The notes below the pieces were generated by a model. That model did not search any database. It saw only the letters and a list, made by a program, of their open reading frames with translations, and was not told where the DNA came from. Below are positions 14,115 through 22,420 of a stretch of 46,596 nucleotides of DNA, in pieces. Origin of the DNA: a virus; the IMG/VR virus record IMGVR_UViG_3300045993_000225, positions 1 to 46,596 of that record; one strand, given 5' to 3'. The position numbers and the translations under genes were made by a program. Numbering within the stretch: the stretch's first letter is position 1; every line of letters begins with the position of its first letter.

Positions 14115-15278
14115 ATGCTGGCTGACCTGGGTCAATTCATCTGGCCGGATGTGGCGCAGGGGCGGCAACCGCAGTTCCGCGCCGCAGTCAACACGCGCTG
14201 GCCGTGGATTCATATGTGGTGCGGGAGTTTCGGCTTCCCCGACATCATCAGCGGCGAGTACAGCGGGCAGGCCGCGAACAATGTCATCACGACTGCGCAG
14301 CAAAATGGCATCGCTTTTCTGACGCCTAACAACGTCGTCTATGACGTTTACTTTCTTAACCGAACTGCTGGCGTCACGCTTGCGCTGCCTACCTCGGCTG
14401 TGACTCTGGTGATCTGTGGGTGTTCCTTGAACACCGCGACTGAGGCTGACATTGGAAGCTCAAGCACGACGCTGACGGACCGTCTTGGCGGTCACTTCCC
14501 GTACAGCGACGGCAACATCTATTGGGACTTTGGCGGCACTACTGCTGGTTTGACGCGGCTATTTGCTGCATGTGGCACGGTGCAGCAGTCCGATGTGATG
14601 GTGCTGACCGCAGGCCCTAGAGGCATGGAAATCTGGCGCAACGGCGCTCTTCTGGCATCCCAGGCAAACGCACCGTCACGCACGAATCAAGTCGGCGGTG
14701 CCTGGGGTCTTGGGATGCATGGGTCTTCTGGTTCAGTGAACAACGCCGCCGCAGCGTGGTCATTCATCGGCATGATTGACGGGCAGATCGACGCCGCAAG
14801 CGCGCAGCGGATGTCTCGCAGCCATGCAGCGGTCTACGCGGAGGCCTTCGCCGCCCCCACGCTCCCCTTCGCAGCAGGCATCACCGGCACCATCAGCCGC
14901 CCCGGGTCCGACATCGCGGTCAGTGGCTGGACGTTCACGGGCGCAAGCCTAAGCGCCAGCATCAACGAAGCGACCCGCAATGACGCCAGCTACGCGGAGG
15001 CGCCGTTCAGCGCCAGCGGCGCCATCACCACGCTGGAAGACGGCGCGGGCAACGCTATGCCGCTGGCGCCGGGCACCTACAACCTGTCATTCGCTGGTGA
15101 CTACCTGACCGCGGCGGCGGCGTCTTGCCAGTTCCGGTTCAGCGCGCTGGATAGCAGCAACGCCGTGCTGGGCGTTTCGCCCTGGCAAGCCACGACCAGC
15201 AGCGTCGCGCAATACACCGTCCCCCTAACCGTCGCTGGCGGCACCGCTACGCGGCTCAAGATCGAGATTCAAGCATGA
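14115..15278 (+). CDS. Lectin-like (concanavalin A/LamG-type) virion protein
   Basis: 387 residues. Residues about 80-245 resemble a LamG/ConA-like sandwich: DRLGGHFPYSDGNIYWDFGG, GPRGMEIWRNGALLASQ and AAAWSFIGMIDGQIDAASAQ match the strand pattern seen in such domains of phage receptor-binding and decoration proteins. The C-terminal part (about 255-387) is a second beta module (GSDIAVSGWTFTGASLSASIN; GTYNLSFAGDYLTAAAA). The DNA encoding the lectin-like part (about 14230-14850) looks visibly less GC-rich than its flanks, suggesting a horizontally acquired module. The 3' end overlaps the next gene by four bases. Carbohydrate or surface binding is inferred. Confidence 0.6.
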   Translation: MLADLGQFIWPDVAQGRQPQFRAAVNTRWPWIHMWCGSFGFPDIISGEYSGQAANNVITTAQQNGIAFLTPNNVVYDVYFLNRTAGVTLALPTSAVTLVICGCSLNTATEADIGSSSTTLTDRLGGHFPYSDGNIYWDFGGTTAGLTRLFAACGTVQQSDVMVLTAGPRGMEIWRNGALLASQANAPSRTNQVGGAWGLGMHGSSGSVNNAAAAWSFIGMIDGQIDAASAQRMSRSHAAVYAEAFAAPTLPFAAGITGTISRPGSDIAVSGWTFTGASLSASINEATRNDASYAEAPFSASGAITTLEDGAGNAMPLAPGTYNLSFAGDYLTAAAASCQFRFSALDSSNAVLGVSPWQATTSSVAQYTVPLTVAGGTATRLKIEIQA

Positions 15279-16918
15279 CCGCAACCGTCACCACCCTGAA
15301 CGCCGGCTCCGGCGGCGCATCCGTCCTTGTCGACTCGCTGACCACCGTCGACGGCGGCGCGGCTCCGGCAACGTCCATCGCGCAGATGGTCAAGTTCGGG
15401 TTCGGCGCAGCCAGCGATTTCAAGACGCCGAGCGCGGCCACCCCGCTACCCGTCTACGACGTCCTGGCGCCCGCGCTGACGACGTCGACGCCCGCGCACA
15501 ACGCATCGGCCCCGCCGTCCCGCATCGTCGGCCTGGATCAGTGGGCGTGCAGCTTCGCCAACGTGGGCGCGTCGGTGCTGTCTGCCGACATGGTCACGCC
15601 CATCGTCGGCACGGGCGTGACGTACAACCAGACCGCCGGCTCGCTGAACATTCTGACGGGCGTGACGGTCAACGCCGAATGGTTGAGCCGGTCCACCGTG
15701 AGCTTCAAGGGCGTCATGCGGATGCGTGCGTCCATCGTCGCCAGCCAGCGCATCGCGAACCAAAACTTGCAGATCGTCCTGGCCGACCTGATCGGCGCCG
15801 GCCTCACCTTCACGATGGTCAGCGCCACCGTGGTGAACGTCACGCTGACCGCGCACGGGCTCACCGCGCAGAACGTCGGCCAGTTCATGTTCTTGGGCGG
15901 CATCGCCACCGTGGCCGGCGTGCCGGGCCGCTACGCCATCGCCGCCATCCCTGACGCGAACACGATCCAGTTCACGGTGGCAGGCTGGCCGGCTACCGGC
16001 ACGGGTACGCTGACCCTGTTCGGCTGGAACTACGTCAGGAACCTTGTCACCGGCACGGTGGCGACCAACATCGCCTTCGACGCGCAGCGCCGCGGGTGGG
16101 CGTCGGGCGACACGACGGCGACCATCAACACCACCGCAACGCCCGGCGTCATCGTTGAGAACGATATTTTCGGGCGCGAGGTGTACCTGCAAGACGCGCT
16201 GCGGGCGACGGCGACCACCCCCACCTTCGCCACCCGGGCAAGCCGCTACGAGAACATCCCCGACGAAGACACGCCGCTCTATCTGTGGATCTGGTCATAC
16301 AACGGCACCACCGCTCCGGCGACCACGACGACGTGGACGATAGGCTTCGTCGCGGTCGAGAACTTCGCGAACTTCAACGTCTTCCTGCAAGGCGTGAAAT
16401 CGCAGGGCACGGCGAACCCGCTGGCGGTGAGTGGCGCCGTCACCGCGAGCATCGCCGCCGCGCAGACGCTTGCCACGGTCACGACCGTCGGCACGGTCAG
16501 CGCCATTACCGCGCTGCCGGCGCTGGTGGCGGGCACGGCGGCCATTGGCGACGTCGGCCTTCAGCTTCGCGCCAACGCGACGGGCGCGGCTACTGTTGCG
16601 AAATTCACGGCGGCGGCGACAACGAACGCTGCGAGCGTGAAGGCATCGGCGGGCCGTGTGGTGGGCTGGAACTTGTACAACACCACCGCCGCGATCAAGG
16701 TGTTCAGGTTCTTCAATCTTGCTGTCGCGCCGACGATGGGCGCGTCGTCGCCGGCTTTCGTGGTCCCCATTGCCCCCAATTCAGCGTCGTCGGTTTCGAT
16801 CCCGGCGGGCATCGGTTTCGCCACCGGCATCGCGATTGCCTGCACGGGCGCCATTGCTGACCTCGACGCGACGGTGACGGCGGCGAACGACGTGCTGGGC
16901 GAAATCTTCTACGCCTAA
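15275..16918 (+). CDS. Large beta-rich structural protein
   Basis: 547 residues, mostly beta-like, low in charge, rich in A, T, V and G. No signal peptide. A segment TFTMVSATVVNVTLTAHGLT and on to FLGGIATVAGVPGRYAIAAI (about 178-225) reads like the ubiquitous virion-associated beta module in which a quantity is defined over a range. The C-terminal 120 residues (KASAGRVVGWNLYNTTAAIK; PAFVVPIAPNSASSVSIP) resemble a capping domain found in other phage decoration or fibre proteins. The start shares ATGA with the lectin-like gene stop. Probable appendage component; the exact role is unknown. Confidence 0.55.
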   Translation: MTATVTTLNAGSGGASVLVDSLTTVDGGAAPATSIAQMVKFGFGAASDFKTPSAATPLPVYDVLAPALTTSTPAHNASAPPSRIVGLDQWACSFANVGASVLSADMVTPIVGTGVTYNQTAGSLNILTGVTVNAEWLSRSTVSFKGVMRMRASIVASQRIANQNLQIVLADLIGAGLTFTMVSATVVNVTLTAHGLTAQNVGQFMFLGGIATVAGVPGRYAIAAIPDANTIQFTVAGWPATGTGTLTLFGWNYVRNLVTGTVATNIAFDAQRRGWASGDTTATINTTATPGVIVENDIFGREVYLQDALRATATTPTFATRASRYENIPDEDTPLYLWIWSYNGTTAPATTTTWTIGFVAVENFANFNVFLQGVKSQGTANPLAVSGAVTASIAAAQTLATVTTVGTVSAITALPALVAGTAAIGDVGLQLRANATGAATVAKFTAAATTNAASVKASAGRVVGWNLYNTTAAIKVFRFFNLAVAPTMGASSPAFVVPIAPNSASSVSIPAGIGFATGIAIACTGAIADLDATVTAANDVLGEIFYA

Positions 16919-16930
16919 AGCCGCCTCGCG

Positions 16931-18343
16931 ATGTTGCTGACGCTGCTACAGCTTGACTTGGCGGCGGGAGCGTCGCCGGCTCAAGCGCGCATCACATGGT
17001 TGCAGATTTCATCTGCGCTGGTGGCGCTGGCGGAGGCTATATCCGCGGTCGACACCGCGTCAGCGACCTCCGCCGCTGGCGGCGTCGCCATCGCGGAAGC
17101 GGGCGCAGCTACTGACGCCCCGTCCGCAACGGTCACGACCGCCGCCGCCATCGCGGAAGCTGGCGCAGCCGTCGACACCCGGTCGGCCGCGGCAGCGATG
17201 GCCGCCGCGCTGGCCGACGCAGGGGTCGCCGCCGACACCGCCGCCGCCTTCATGGCGTTCGTCGCCGCCATCACCGAAGCCGGCGCGGCCGCGGACGCCC
17301 CGACCTCGACGGCGTCGACCAGCGCCACCCGCACCGACGCACTGGCGGGCGCGGACGCCCCATCTGCGCTGTCCGGCGGGGTCCAGGCCGCCGCCGAAAC
17401 CCTGTCGAGCGCGGATGCCCCGACCGTCACCGCCGCGCTGGGCGCAGCCGGCACCGAAACCCTGACCGCCGCGGACACCCCGTCGACGACGGCTGCGTTC
17501 GTCAGCGCCGGGGCGGAGAGCCTATCCAGCGCCGACACCGCCTCGACGTCGGGGTCCAGCGCTCCGGCCGTCGCCGCTGAAGCGCTCACCGCCGCGGAAG
17601 CCCCGGGCGTCACTGCCGCCGGCGCCGCGAGCGTCAGCGAATCAGGCTCCGCGGCCGACGCGCCGACCGGCGCCACGTCGTTCCAGGCGGCCGGCTCCGA
17701 CGCCGGAAGCGCCGTGGACACCGTGAACGCCACCGGCGCCGCGGTGCAGCAAGCCGCCGACACCCTGGCCGCCGCGGACACCGGCGCCGCCCTGGCGCAG
17801 TTCGTCGCTGCGCGTGCGGAAGCCGGGGCCGCAGCCGATACCCCTACGGCGGCACAGATAGCCACTGCAAGCGCGTCGGAGGCGGGCGCCGCTACCGATG
17901 CCCCATACAGCGGGCAGAGCGCGCCTGCCGTCGTTTCGGAGGTCGGTGCCTTGAGCGAATCCAATCTGTCCGCGTCGCTGCTGATGTCAGCCACTGCGAT
18001 CGACACCATGACCGCCGCCGAGTCGGTGGCCGCCGGGTTCGGCGCACTTGCGGCCGCGCTCACTGAATCGGGCGCCGCGTCCGACGTCATCGGCGCCGTG
18101 ATGGCATACGCCGGGGCCGCGCTGGAAGCCATCGCCGCGGGTGAGTCGGTTTCAACGACCGCCATCTTCGCAGCCGCCCGGGCGGACACGCTCACCGCGG
18201 CCGACGTGCTGGCGTTCCTGGGCGCGCTGGACATCAACCCGCGCTACATCGTCCTCGCCAGGACGCGCGGCTACACCATCGTCGCGACCGCCCGCGGGTT
18301 CACCGTCAAGGCGACGGGTCGCAACTACACCATCAAGGCATAG
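16931..18343 (+). CDS. Repeat protein made of about 18 twenty-residue units (putative fibre or stalk)
   Basis: 470 residues. After a 33-residue start, residues 34 to about 433 are about 18 to 20 consecutive units of almost exactly 20 residues with consensus (A/S/T)E(A/T)(G/L)(A/S)(A/S)AD(A/T)P(S/T) followed by about nine small residues. D and P of the ADxP core and the leading E are the most constant. The C-terminus switches to a basic beta pattern with its own short repeat (ARTRGYTIVATARGFTVKAT). Composition is extremely alanine-rich with almost no aromatics. A long, regular stalk or fibre with a C-terminal anchor or tip is the likely architecture. It lies among structural genes, and the adjacent TAGGAGG serves the next gene. 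Confidence 0.7.
   Translation: MLLTLLQLDLAAGASPAQARITWLQISSALVALAEAISAVDTASATSAAGGVAIAEAGAATDAPSATVTTAAAIAEAGAAVDTRSAAAAMAAALADAGVAADTAAAFMAFVAAITEAGAAADAPTSTASTSATRTDALAGADAPSALSGGVQAAAETLSSADAPTVTAALGAAGTETLTAADTPSTTAAFVSAGAESLSSADTASTSGSSAPAVAAEALTAAEAPGVTAAGAASVSESGSAADAPTGATSFQAAGSDAGSAVDTVNATGAAVQQAADTLAAADTGAALAQFVAARAEAGAAADTPTAAQIATASASEAGAATDAPYSGQSAPAVVSEVGALSESNLSASLLMSATAIDTMTAAESVAAGFGALAAALTESGAASDVIGAVMAYAGAALEAIAAGESVSTTAIFAAARADTLTAADVLAFLGALDINPRYIVLARTRGYTIVATARGFTVKATGRNYTIKA
17030..18230 (+). repeat. Tandem degenerate 60-bp repeats inside the stalk-like gene
   Basis: The 20-residue protein period corresponds to a 60-bp DNA period recognisable by recurring GCGGACxCCC and GCGGAAGCxGGCGC blocks. 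Copies are diverged and kept in frame, so the repeat is under protein-level constraint. Occasional units are 21-22 residues long, as near 17550 and 17960. This is a coding repeat, not a CRISPR or satellite. Confidence 0.8.
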
Positions 18344-18352
18344 GAGGCGCCA

Positions 18353-18643
18353 ATGTTCTCGCCCAAGACCCCGTCCGAAATCGTCACCATCACCTTCGAC
18401 TTCACCGCGCTGACCGCGAGCGTCAGCCTTCCGACCATCGACATCGTGGTGGCAAGCGGCGGCACCGACCCCTCACCGTCGGCGGTCAAGCGCGGGAGCC
18501 CGCAGATCCTGGGCGCCAAGGTCATGCAGGAGGTTCAAGGCGGGCTGGACGGCGTCTATTACGACGTCCGGTGCGTCGCCACCGGCGCCAATGGCAGTTC
18601 CCGTTACGAGTTGTCGGACACCCTGCCCGTCATCCAGGCGTGA
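18353..18643 (+). CDS. Small structural (fibre/tail-adaptor-like) protein
   Basis: 96 residues. FSPKTPSEIVTITFDFTALT, then PQILGAKVMQEVQGGLDGVYYD and SSRYELSDTLPVIQA match the pattern of small phage proteins encoded beside fibre or head-tail genes (DGVxYxxRCxAT...YELSxxLPV). An excellent AGGAGG ribosome site lies just before the ATG, overlapping the previous stop. It closes the 12.3-18.6 kb structural block; a promoter-like element follows before the protease gene. Family by recollection only; function unknown. Confidence 0.6.
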   Translation: MFSPKTPSEIVTITFDFTALTASVSLPTIDIVVASGGTDPSPSAVKRGSPQILGAKVMQEVQGGLDGVYYDVRCVATGANGSSRYELSDTLPVIQA

Positions 18644-18648
18644 TCGGC

Positions 18649-18677
18649 TACCGATTTGGGCGCGGTTGTTGTACTAT
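18649..18677 (+). promoter_or_regulatory. Candidate promoter upstream of protease/capsid genes
   Basis: TACTAT (18672-18677) is followed by CCGCCCCGTCC, the tail shared with elements at 546 and 9936. TACCGA lies 17 bases upstream and belongs to GCTACCGATTTGG, resembling the ACCGATTTGGT variant at 43665. The -35 match is poor, so activity would need confirmation. It would allow high expression of the capsid genes. Confidence 0.4.
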
Positions 18678-18708
18678 CCGCCCCGTCCAGACCCACTGAC
18701 GCACGCCC

Positions 18709-19941
18709 ATGAAGCTATTTGCCGAGTTCGCCAAGTCCGAAGCGCAAGCTGATGGCACCGTCAAGGTGTGGGGCTTCGCGTCCACCGGCGCCGTGGACAG
18801 TGACGGCGAAACGGTGACCCCGGAAGCCATGAAGGCCGCCATCCCCGACTACATGAAGTTCGGCGCGGTGCGCGAAATGCACCAGCAGAAGGCCGCCGGC
18901 ACCGCCATCGAAGCCAGCGTCGACGCTGAAGGACGGACTTGGTTCGGCGCGCACGTCATCGACAGCGAAGCCGTCAAGAAGGTCCAGGCCGGCGTCTACA
19001 AAGGGTTCAGCATCGGCGGCAAAGTGGTCGAGCGCGACAACCTGAACAAGTCGATCATCAAGGGCATCCGCCTGATCGAAGTGTCGCTTGTGGACCGCCC
19101 GGCCAACCCCGAAGCGGTCATCACGATCATGAAGGCCGAGCGCACGCCGGAAGACGACGTCGCTGAACTGGCCGAACTAATCGACGCGGGCACCGTCACC
19201 CCGGCGCAGTTGGTCGCACTCGCCAAGGCCGCTCAAGTCGCGCCCGTCACCCCGACCGAAACGGTCGCGAAGGGCATGGGCTCCGTCGCTGAGCTTGCGA
19301 GCCTGCTTGGCGCGGCGTACTGGCTGATGCAGTCGGTGGCGTGCGAAGCCGCGAACGAAGGCGACGGCTCGCCGCTCCCCGCCGCGCTGAAGGACTGGCT
19401 GGACGCCGGCACCGGCATCCTGAAAGACATGGTCGCGGAAGAAACCGCCGAAATGCTGGCCGAGCAGCAAGGCCCGGCTGGCGCGATCTACCTGTCGGCC
19501 AAGGCGCTTGCCCTGGCGAGCCCGGCCAGCGTCGAGAAGGCGGGCCGGGCGCTGTCGGCCGCTTCGATGGCGCAGATCCAGTCGATCCACGACGCATCCG
19601 CAGCGCTGGGCGCTTGCGCTGGCGCGCAGAAAGCCGGCCACGCCGACGACTTGCAAAAGGCGCTCCAAGCGTCCGAAGACGCGCGCGACGAAGCCATCAC
19701 CAAGCTGGAAGCCGCGCACGCCGACACCATCGCCAAGCTGAACGCCGACGCCGACGTGCTGAAGGCCCGCGTCGCCGCGCTGGAAGCCTTGCCAGCGCCC
19801 GCGAAGGCGGTGCTGATGGTGGTCCCAGCGGCCGGCGACGCATCCGCCGCGGCTGGCGGCGTCACCCCCATCGTCAAGGCCGACGGCTCCGTCAACGAAG
19901 TCGCGACGTCCATCAAGAAGATCCACGCCGGCCGTTTCTGA
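18709..19941 (+). CDS. Prohead protease (XkdF/S78-like) fused to scaffold-like C-terminus
   Basis: 410 residues. The N-terminal 145 residues are an XkdF-like/S78-type serine protease domain: KVWGFASTGAVDSDGETVTP, VREMHQQ with the probable catalytic histidine H58, KGFSIGGKVV with the probable serine S101 and LIEVSLVDRPANPEA (122-136). The remainder is alanine- and helix-rich, ending in a predicted coiled coil (EDARDEAITKLEAAHADTIA and on, about 325-365), as expected of an assembly scaffold removed by the protease. It is placed directly before the major capsid gene. This fusion is a known arrangement; catalytic residues are assigned by motif only. Confidence 0.85.
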   Translation: MKLFAEFAKSEAQADGTVKVWGFASTGAVDSDGETVTPEAMKAAIPDYMKFGAVREMHQQKAAGTAIEASVDAEGRTWFGAHVIDSEAVKKVQAGVYKGFSIGGKVVERDNLNKSIIKGIRLIEVSLVDRPANPEAVITIMKAERTPEDDVAELAELIDAGTVTPAQLVALAKAAQVAPVTPTETVAKGMGSVAELASLLGAAYWLMQSVACEAANEGDGSPLPAALKDWLDAGTGILKDMVAEETAEMLAEQQGPAGAIYLSAKALALASPASVEKAGRALSAASMAQIQSIHDASAALGACAGAQKAGHADDLQKALQASEDARDEAITKLEAAHADTIAKLNADADVLKARVAALEALPAPAKAVLMVVPAAGDASAAAGGVTPIVKADGSVNEVATSIKKIHAGRF

Positions 19942-19991
19942 CGGTCGGGTTCCAACCTCCAACCCCACACCTGCACTTTCGGGAGAACCCC

Positions 19992-21638
19992 ATGCGCAAG
20001 AATTCCCTGTTTACCGCCGCCCTGGCGATGATCGGCGCCGCTGTCCTGGCGCTGCTGGAACCGATCCACCGTGCGGTGTTCGGGTACATGGGCCGCGCCG
20101 GTTTGGTGCTGCACATGAGTGGCACGTCGACCGCCGAAACGCTGGCGCTGATGAAGGCCGCGCAAGCGAACCCGGATGACCTGATCAAGTCGTTCATCCA
20201 GCCGTCGACCGCCACGACCGGCCTGCAAGCCTACAACTTGGAAGCCCCGGCCAAGAACATGGTCCCGCGCATGACCCCGCTGCGCAACGCCATTGCGCGC
20301 GTCACCGGCGGGTTTGCGATCCAGGCCAACTGGAAGGCGATCACGAACATCAACGTCGCGAACCAGCGCATCGGCGTGGCTGAAGGCCGCCGCGGTGGTG
20401 TGATCACCCACGCGCAGAGCGAATACTTCGCCGCGTTCCGCGGGTTCGGCCTGGAAAACGACGTCACCTTCGAGGCGCAATATGCCGCCAAGAACTTCGA
20501 TGACGTGAAGGCGCTGGCCGTCGAGCAACTGCTGGGCGCCACCATGATCCGTGAAGAACTGGTCATCCTGGGCGGCAACACCAGTCTGTCGCTGGGCACC
20601 ACGCCCACCCCAACGCTGTCGACCTCGACCACCGGCGGCACCATCGCTGCCGGCACGCAGTCGGTCATCTGCGTGGCGCTGGGCCTGCAAGCCTATCTGG
20701 ATCTGGTCGGCGTCAACAACGGCGCCATTGGTCAGGCGTTCGCCCCTGCGACCACGACCCTGTCGGGCCAGATCACCCGCACCAACAAGGACGGCACCAC
20801 GACCACCTTCGGTGACGGCTCCGCGCAGAAGTCGGCCGCCAACACCGTGGCCACCACCGGCAGCACGTCCACCGTGACCGCCACGGTGGCCGCGGTGAAC
20901 GGCGCCGTCGGTTACGCGTGGTTCTTGGGCACCGCCGGTTCGGAGCGCCTTAACGGCGTGACGTCGATCAACAGCATCGTGTTCACCGCAGCGTCCAACG
21001 GCGCCGCGCAGCTTGCCTCCACCCTGGCGGCCAGCGACAACAGCACGTCGGCCGTCGACTTCGACGGCTTGCTGACGCAAGCCTTCAAGCCGGGCAGCAA
21101 TGCCTACATCGCCGTCCAGCCGGCCGGCGTCGCGGGCGTGGGCACGGGTCTGACCAGCGACGGCGCTGGCGGCATCGTGGAAATCGAAACCGCCTTCCTG
21201 TCGTTCTACAACAAGTACCGTCTGAGCCCGACGAAGATCTACCTCAGCACGCAGGAACTGGTGAACATCACCAAGAAGATCATCGGCAACGGTGGCGCTC
21301 CCCTGCTGAAGCTGAACGCCGACGTCAACGCGCAGACCGGCGCCATCGCCGCTGGCGTGGTGGTGGGTTCGTACTGGAACAAGGTGACCGGCCAGCAAGT
21401 GCCGCTGGTTGTCCACCCCAACATGCCGGCCGGGACGATCTTCTTCTTCTCGGAGTCGATCCCCTACCCGATGTCGGGCGTGGGCGAGGTGTGCCGCATG
21501 TTGATGCGCCAAGACTACTACCAGTTGGAATGGCCGCTGAAGACCCGTTCGTATGAGTACGGCGTCTATGCCGACGGCGTTTTGCAGCACTACGCGCCGT
21601 TCTCGATGGGCGTCATCACCAACATCGGCAACGCCTGA
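19992..21638 (+). CDS. Major capsid protein with inserted Ig-like domain
   Basis: 548 residues from ATG 19992 (GGGAGAACCCC upstream). The capsid fold is suggested by TTGLQAYNLEAPAKNMVPRM, TPLRNAIARVTG, QSEYFAAFRGFGLENDVTFE and the C-terminal EVCRMLMRQDYYQLEWPL and RSYEYGVYADGVLQHY. Between about residues 205 and 340 a threonine- and alanine-rich segment (GTTPTPTLSTSTTGGTIAAG to NSIVFTAAS) resembles an Ig/FN3-like insertion of the kind that decorates capsid surfaces. The first 40 residues are hydrophobic (LFTAALAMIGAAVLALLEPI), odd for a capsid; they may be a cleaved propeptide, or translation may start at MSGTST (20115). The frame is open far upstream inside the protease gene, but that is a shadow. 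Confidence 0.85.
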   Translation: MRKNSLFTAALAMIGAAVLALLEPIHRAVFGYMGRAGLVLHMSGTSTAETLALMKAAQANPDDLIKSFIQPSTATTGLQAYNLEAPAKNMVPRMTPLRNAIARVTGGFAIQANWKAITNINVANQRIGVAEGRRGGVITHAQSEYFAAFRGFGLENDVTFEAQYAAKNFDDVKALAVEQLLGATMIREELVILGGNTSLSLGTTPTPTLSTSTTGGTIAAGTQSVICVALGLQAYLDLVGVNNGAIGQAFAPATTTLSGQITRTNKDGTTTTFGDGSAQKSAANTVATTGSTSTVTATVAAVNGAVGYAWFLGTAGSERLNGVTSINSIVFTAASNGAAQLASTLAASDNSTSAVDFDGLLTQAFKPGSNAYIAVQPAGVAGVGTGLTSDGAGGIVEIETAFLSFYNKYRLSPTKIYLSTQELVNITKKIIGNGGAPLLKLNADVNAQTGAIAAGVVVGSYWNKVTGQQVPLVVHPNMPAGTIFFFSESIPYPMSGVGEVCRMLMRQDYYQLEWPLKTRSYEYGVYADGVLQHYAPFSMGVITNIGNA

Positions 21639-21645
21639 TGCCGAC

Positions 21646-21667
21646 GGGCGGGCCTACGGGCTCGCCC
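21646..21667 (+). other. Stem-loop after the capsid gene
   Basis: GGGCGGGCC (21646-21654) pairs with GGCTCGCCC (21659-21667), including one G-U pair, over a TACG loop. It sits between the capsid stop and the next ribosome site. There is no T-run, so it may protect the capsid mRNA 3' end or reduce read-through rather than terminate fully. Confidence 0.5.
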
Positions 21668-21690
21668 ATCCCTGACCCAACGGAGCAACC

Positions 21691-21864
21691 ATGCCGCAGA
21701 AATTCAAAGCCCCCGAAGGCGTCGCCGCGTTCAGCTACGAAGGCGAGCAGTTCGACGTCAAGCGCGGGGTGATCACGCTCCCCGACGACGCCCCCACGCA
21801 GATGATCATCGACGCCGTGGCGCACGGTTTCGTCAGCACGGCGGTCGAGGCCCAGGCGGAATGA
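21691..21864 (+). CDS. Small unknown protein between capsid and connector genes
   Basis: 57 residues: MPQKFKAPEGVAAFSYEGE, then FDVKRGVITLPDDAPTQMII and DAVAHGFVSTAVEAQAE. The ATG follows the recurrent GGAGCAACC leader by one base. Short proteins of this shape (a beta-hairpin followed by a helix ending in an acidic tail) are common between capsid and head-tail connector genes in siphophages. It ends one base before the next GTG start. No function assigned. Confidence 0.65.
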   Translation: MPQKFKAPEGVAAFSYEGEQFDVKRGVITLPDDAPTQMIIDAVAHGFVSTAVEAQAE

Positions 21865-21865
21865 C

Positions 21866-22420
21866 GTGGCGGCCGGCGACCTGTCCACGCTCGCCAACGT
21901 CAAGCAATGGCTGAACGTCACCGGCTCCGTTGACGACGCCTTGCTGGCGCGCCTGCTGACGTCCGTCAGCAACTTCATCCAGTCCTGGCTGAACCGCACG
22001 ATTGCGGCGACGGTCTACACCGAAACGCTGGACGGCGTCGGCGGGCAGTACCTGATGCTGCCGAACTACCCGGTCACCGCCGTTGCGTCGCTGAGCATCA
22101 ACGGCACCGCGCTGGCGGCGTCGGCGTCGGTTTCGGCGCCCGGGTACTTCTTCGATGATTACGGCGTCCACCTGCGCGGGTACACCTTCCCGCGTCTGCC
22201 GGGGTGCGTCGACATCACCTACACCGCCGGGCTTCCGTCGATCCCGGTGGAAATCGAGCAAGCCTGCGTCGAGTTGATTGCGCTGCGCTACGCCGGCCGC
22301 GCGCGCCCGGGCGTGACCAGTCGCAGCATCGGCGGCGAGTCCGTCAGCTTCTCGCAGGACGGGCTCAGCGACGCCATCAAGTCGACGCTGATGCAGTACC
22401 GCAAGGTCGCCCCATCGTGA
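21866..22420 (+). CDS. Head-tail connector (gp6-like)
   Basis: 184 residues from GTG 21866. LSTLANVKQWLNVTGSVDDALLARLLTS (split across its first 34 residues), SNFIQSWLNRTI, and the C-terminal IEQACVELIALRYAGRARPG are the hallmarks of the HK97 gp6-like connector family, in which four helices form a ring under the portal. A central beta segment (ETLDGVGGQYLMLPNYPVTA) is usual for the longer members. The stop shares GTGA with the following tail-component gene. Confidence 0.85.
   Translation: MAAGDLSTLANVKQWLNVTGSVDDALLARLLTSVSNFIQSWLNRTIAATVYTETLDGVGGQYLMLPNYPVTAVASLSINGTALAASASVSAPGYFFDDYGVHLRGYTFPRLPGCVDITYTAGLPSIPVEIEQACVELIALRYAGRARPGVTSRSIGGESVSFSQDGLSDAIKSTLMQYRKVAPS

Noticed and set aside
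17030-18230. CRISPR-like periodic repeats
   Set aside because: The 60-bp periodicity is in frame and degenerate, with no identical repeats or unique spacers; it is a coding repeat.
16981-18237. 418-codon alanine- and serine-rich antisense frame over the repeat gene
   Set aside because: It mirrors the 60-bp repeat in reverse and has no ribosome site; the plus frame has the clean 20-residue motif and stop context.
19255-19265. ACCGAAACGGT inside the protease gene
   Set aside because: Encodes TETV in frame with ordinary codons and no promoter hexamers around it; probably a chance match.
19488-21590. 700-codon antisense frame over protease and capsid genes
   Set aside because: Composition of a shadow frame; both genes on the plus strand have clear families.
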